From Saccharomycopsis malanga (taxonomy: Eukaryota > Ascomycota > Saccharomycetes > Ascoideales > Saccharomycopsidaceae): 64,000 nucleotides of DNA. Location of the stretch: contig CP025322.1 in assembly GCA_004014935.1 (NCBI GenBank), positions 1,736,001 through 1,800,000 on the forward strand, given 5' to 3'. The notes under the pieces are model-generated. The model was given only the letters and a program-made list of their open reading frames with translations, was not told the origin of the DNA and ran no database searches. Shown in pieces: positions 62,475 to 64,000 of the stretch. The position numbers and the translations under genes are program-made. Each line of letters begins with the position of its first letter. The first letter of the stretch is position 1.

Positions 62475-64000
62475 ATGCCGCCAAGAAACAAAAGGCCTTT
62501 AGACGCCTCGCCAGGCACCAGCAATAATAGAGCTTATTATGAGCTTGTTAAGGATTATCTAGAGAGAAATGAGTCTCTGAGCTATTCAGGGGCAAATGGA
62601 CATAAGCGGTACAAATCAGATAAAAATACAGAAGCATCCACTTTTGAAAAAACCAATAAGAGAGAAACATTGGAAAAGAACAAACCATTTGATAAAAAGA
62701 ATAAGAAAGATACGGTCGATAATCAAAAAAGCTTAAAAATCAATAATTCAACTACTCGCAATCCACACAGACCTACAAGTATACTAACTAAAGGCATCGA
62801 GCCTTTGGACTCTGACTCTAGCGAATCTGATTCCGATGAGTTCAATGACGAAGATTTCGAAGACGTAGAAATCAGACCAGTGCTGCAACCGCCTACAGTG
62901 GCACCATACAATGATAATGATACAATAGCGGTCACTATACGGGCCAAACCAAAGGCGAAAAAAGCCAGATCACAGGTCATCAGCAAGGAACAGAGACTTC
63001 GGCGTAAGGAAATTCATATGATGCACTTGGTGCTTATGATCCAATATGGAAAAAGACTAAATAGCATGCTTAGCAATCATCAATTGCAGCTTCTTTACTC
63101 CAACATCGCGCCCAAAACCATTTACCAGGAGCTCCATCCTAGTATCAAAAACAAACCCATGAGCAATTCAATAAAGTCTAGATATTTTCTAGACGGCCTA
63201 CGGCATCTCATGGAGTTCTGGATAAAGAAGTTCAACCTTATGTCCTCCGGAGGCATTTTCAAACTAACATGGGACGAGATTGAGTCTGTGGAACTTCAAA
63301 AAGAGATCCGGAAATACGTGGGAAAACACAGCCTCAAGTTGATACCGCACCAACTATCCGAATTTGCAGGGAATAGGGACGTAGCAGTACAAGGCTATGT
63401 GGCTTTATTGCGTAGTATGCAAGTACGCACAAGATTGATATACAGTATTCAACCTCCTGATTTCACGAATGCTAGTCCTGTCAAGAAAGAGGACACCGGT
63501 GATATAGATGACGATAATGATGGGGAAAAGGACAACAAACCCGCAAAAAAGAAACGTCTGTCTAAACGGTCAAACCTCTCTAGAATACCAAAGTTTGCCT
63601 CGTCACAAGCAAGCTCAAAATCTTTATTGCAAAGGATCATTACCACTCATAACAAAAGCGTCAATGTCCATGATCTGAACAATTACCATTTGGAGAAAAT
63701 ATTAAAACGTAACCCATACTTGTCAGCATATCCGGTCTTTTGGGCCGAAGCATGGAACCCATATGTCAAACGGTGGATAACTGTAGATCCCGTAAACTTT
63801 CGTATAATTGAAGATATTCAACGTGTTTCAAAGTTGGAACCACCAATGACAGACGAAAGAAACGCTTTGCTTTATGCAATTGCCTTTGACAAGCGTAACC
63901 GGATCAAGGATGTTACACGTCGCTATGCCTCCTCCTATAATTCTAAAACCAGAAAGAAACGTATCACTAGAGACAACAAAGGGTATAAATGGTACGGCCA
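62475..64000 (+). CDS. RAD4: DNA damage recognition protein Rad4 (XPC), 5' part
   Basis: The frame is open from the ATG at 62475 to the window edge: 508 codons of an expected 750 or so. Rad4, with Rad23, recognises helix-distorting lesions and starts global nucleotide excision repair. The first 170 residues are disordered and charged, with lysine-rich stretches and an acidic DSDSSESDSDEFNDEDFED. The transglutaminase-like domain begins near RRKEIHMMHLVLMIQYGKR. Its later signature, YPVFWAEAWNPYVKRWITVD, is at about 418-437, followed by AFDKRNRIKDVTRRYAS and YNSKTRKKRI, as in Rad4/XPC. The beta-hairpin domains must lie beyond 64000. It could be the paralogue Rad34, but Rad4 is likelier in this lineage. 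It is divergent from the 957-aa gene. Confidence 0.9.
   Translation, partial: MPPRNKRPLDASPGTSNNRAYYELVKDYLERNESLSYSGANGHKRYKSDKNTEASTFEKTNKRETLEKNKPFDKKNKKDTVDNQKSLKINNSTTRNPHRPTSILTKGIEPLDSDSSESDSDEFNDEDFEDVEIRPVLQPPTVAPYNDNDTIAVTIRAKPKAKKARSQVISKEQRLRRKEIHMMHLVLMIQYGKRLNSMLSNHQLQLLYSNIAPKTIYQELHPSIKNKPMSNSIKSRYFLDGLRHLMEFWIKKFNLMSSGGIFKLTWDEIESVELQKEIRKYVGKHSLKLIPHQLSEFAGNRDVAVQGYVALLRSMQVRTRLIYSIQPPDFTNASPVKKEDTGDIDDDNDGEKDNKPAKKKRLSKRSNLSRIPKFASSQASSKSLLQRIITTHNKSVNVHDLNNYHLEKILKRNPYLSAYPVFWAEAWNPYVKRWITVDPVNFRIIEDIQRVSKLEPPMTDERNALLYAIAFDKRNRIKDVTRRYASSYNSKTRKKRITRDNKGYKWYG

Overview
The window reads as nuclear DNA of a budding yeast (Saccharomycotina). Genes are compact and mostly intronless, the background is AT-rich, and almost every long reading frame has a clear one-to-one Saccharomyces counterpart of similar length. 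The CTG codon is nearly absent: I read the frame through all of HOM6 exon 2 and through 52876-54960 of CHC1 and met none. Where CTG does occur in VPS41 and KAP104 a polar residue fits at least as well as Leu. This points, without proving it, to the CUG-Ser clade; if so, CTG positions in the proteins below are Ser.

Layout. 1-11.6 kb: PAP1 (mRNA poly(A) polymerase) and KOG1 (Raptor), both on the minus strand. 11.6-15 kb: VPS41 (HOPS). 15.06-39.5 kb: a 24 kb block bounded by two apparently identical 3,060-bp inverted repeats, each holding a complete RCY1 (recyclin-1) gene. Between them lie LTV1, an AVT3/AVT4-type vacuolar amino acid exporter, PIH1, IML1 (SEACIT/GATOR1), HOM6 (with one 55-nt intron) and a FRE7-type metalloreductase. 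40.5-64 kb: a VTC5-like SPX protein, KAP104, MDJ1, a flavin-reductase-like protein, CHC1 (clathrin heavy chain), a mitochondrial-looking protein of unknown function, and the first 508 codons of RAD4, cut by the window edge.

The most unusual content is a dispersed repeat that looks like a tRNA-derived SINE family. Seven copies lie in 64 kb, all between genes. Full-length copies are about 320-350 bp: a tRNA-like head with RNA polymerase III A and B boxes, a body with two conserved hairpins, and an (ATT)n-like tail. One 5'-truncated copy at 1179-1480 is flanked by a perfect 14-bp target-site duplication, the mark of LINE-type retrotransposition. The two RCY1 inverted repeats end inside the head of one of these elements, which suggests that the element helped make the duplication.

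Functionally the window is rich in vacuole, endosome and TORC1 genes (KOG1, IML1, PIH1, VPS41, RCY1, the AVT exporter, VTC5, CHC1), probably by chance. Recognisable regulatory sites agree with gene function: a Gcn4 site before HOM6, Mac1-like copper sites before FRE7, a heat-shock element between MDJ1 and its neighbour, and an RRPE-like site before LTV1. I saw no true tRNA or rRNA gene, no CRISPR array, no DNA transposon and no recognisable virus-like or LTR element.
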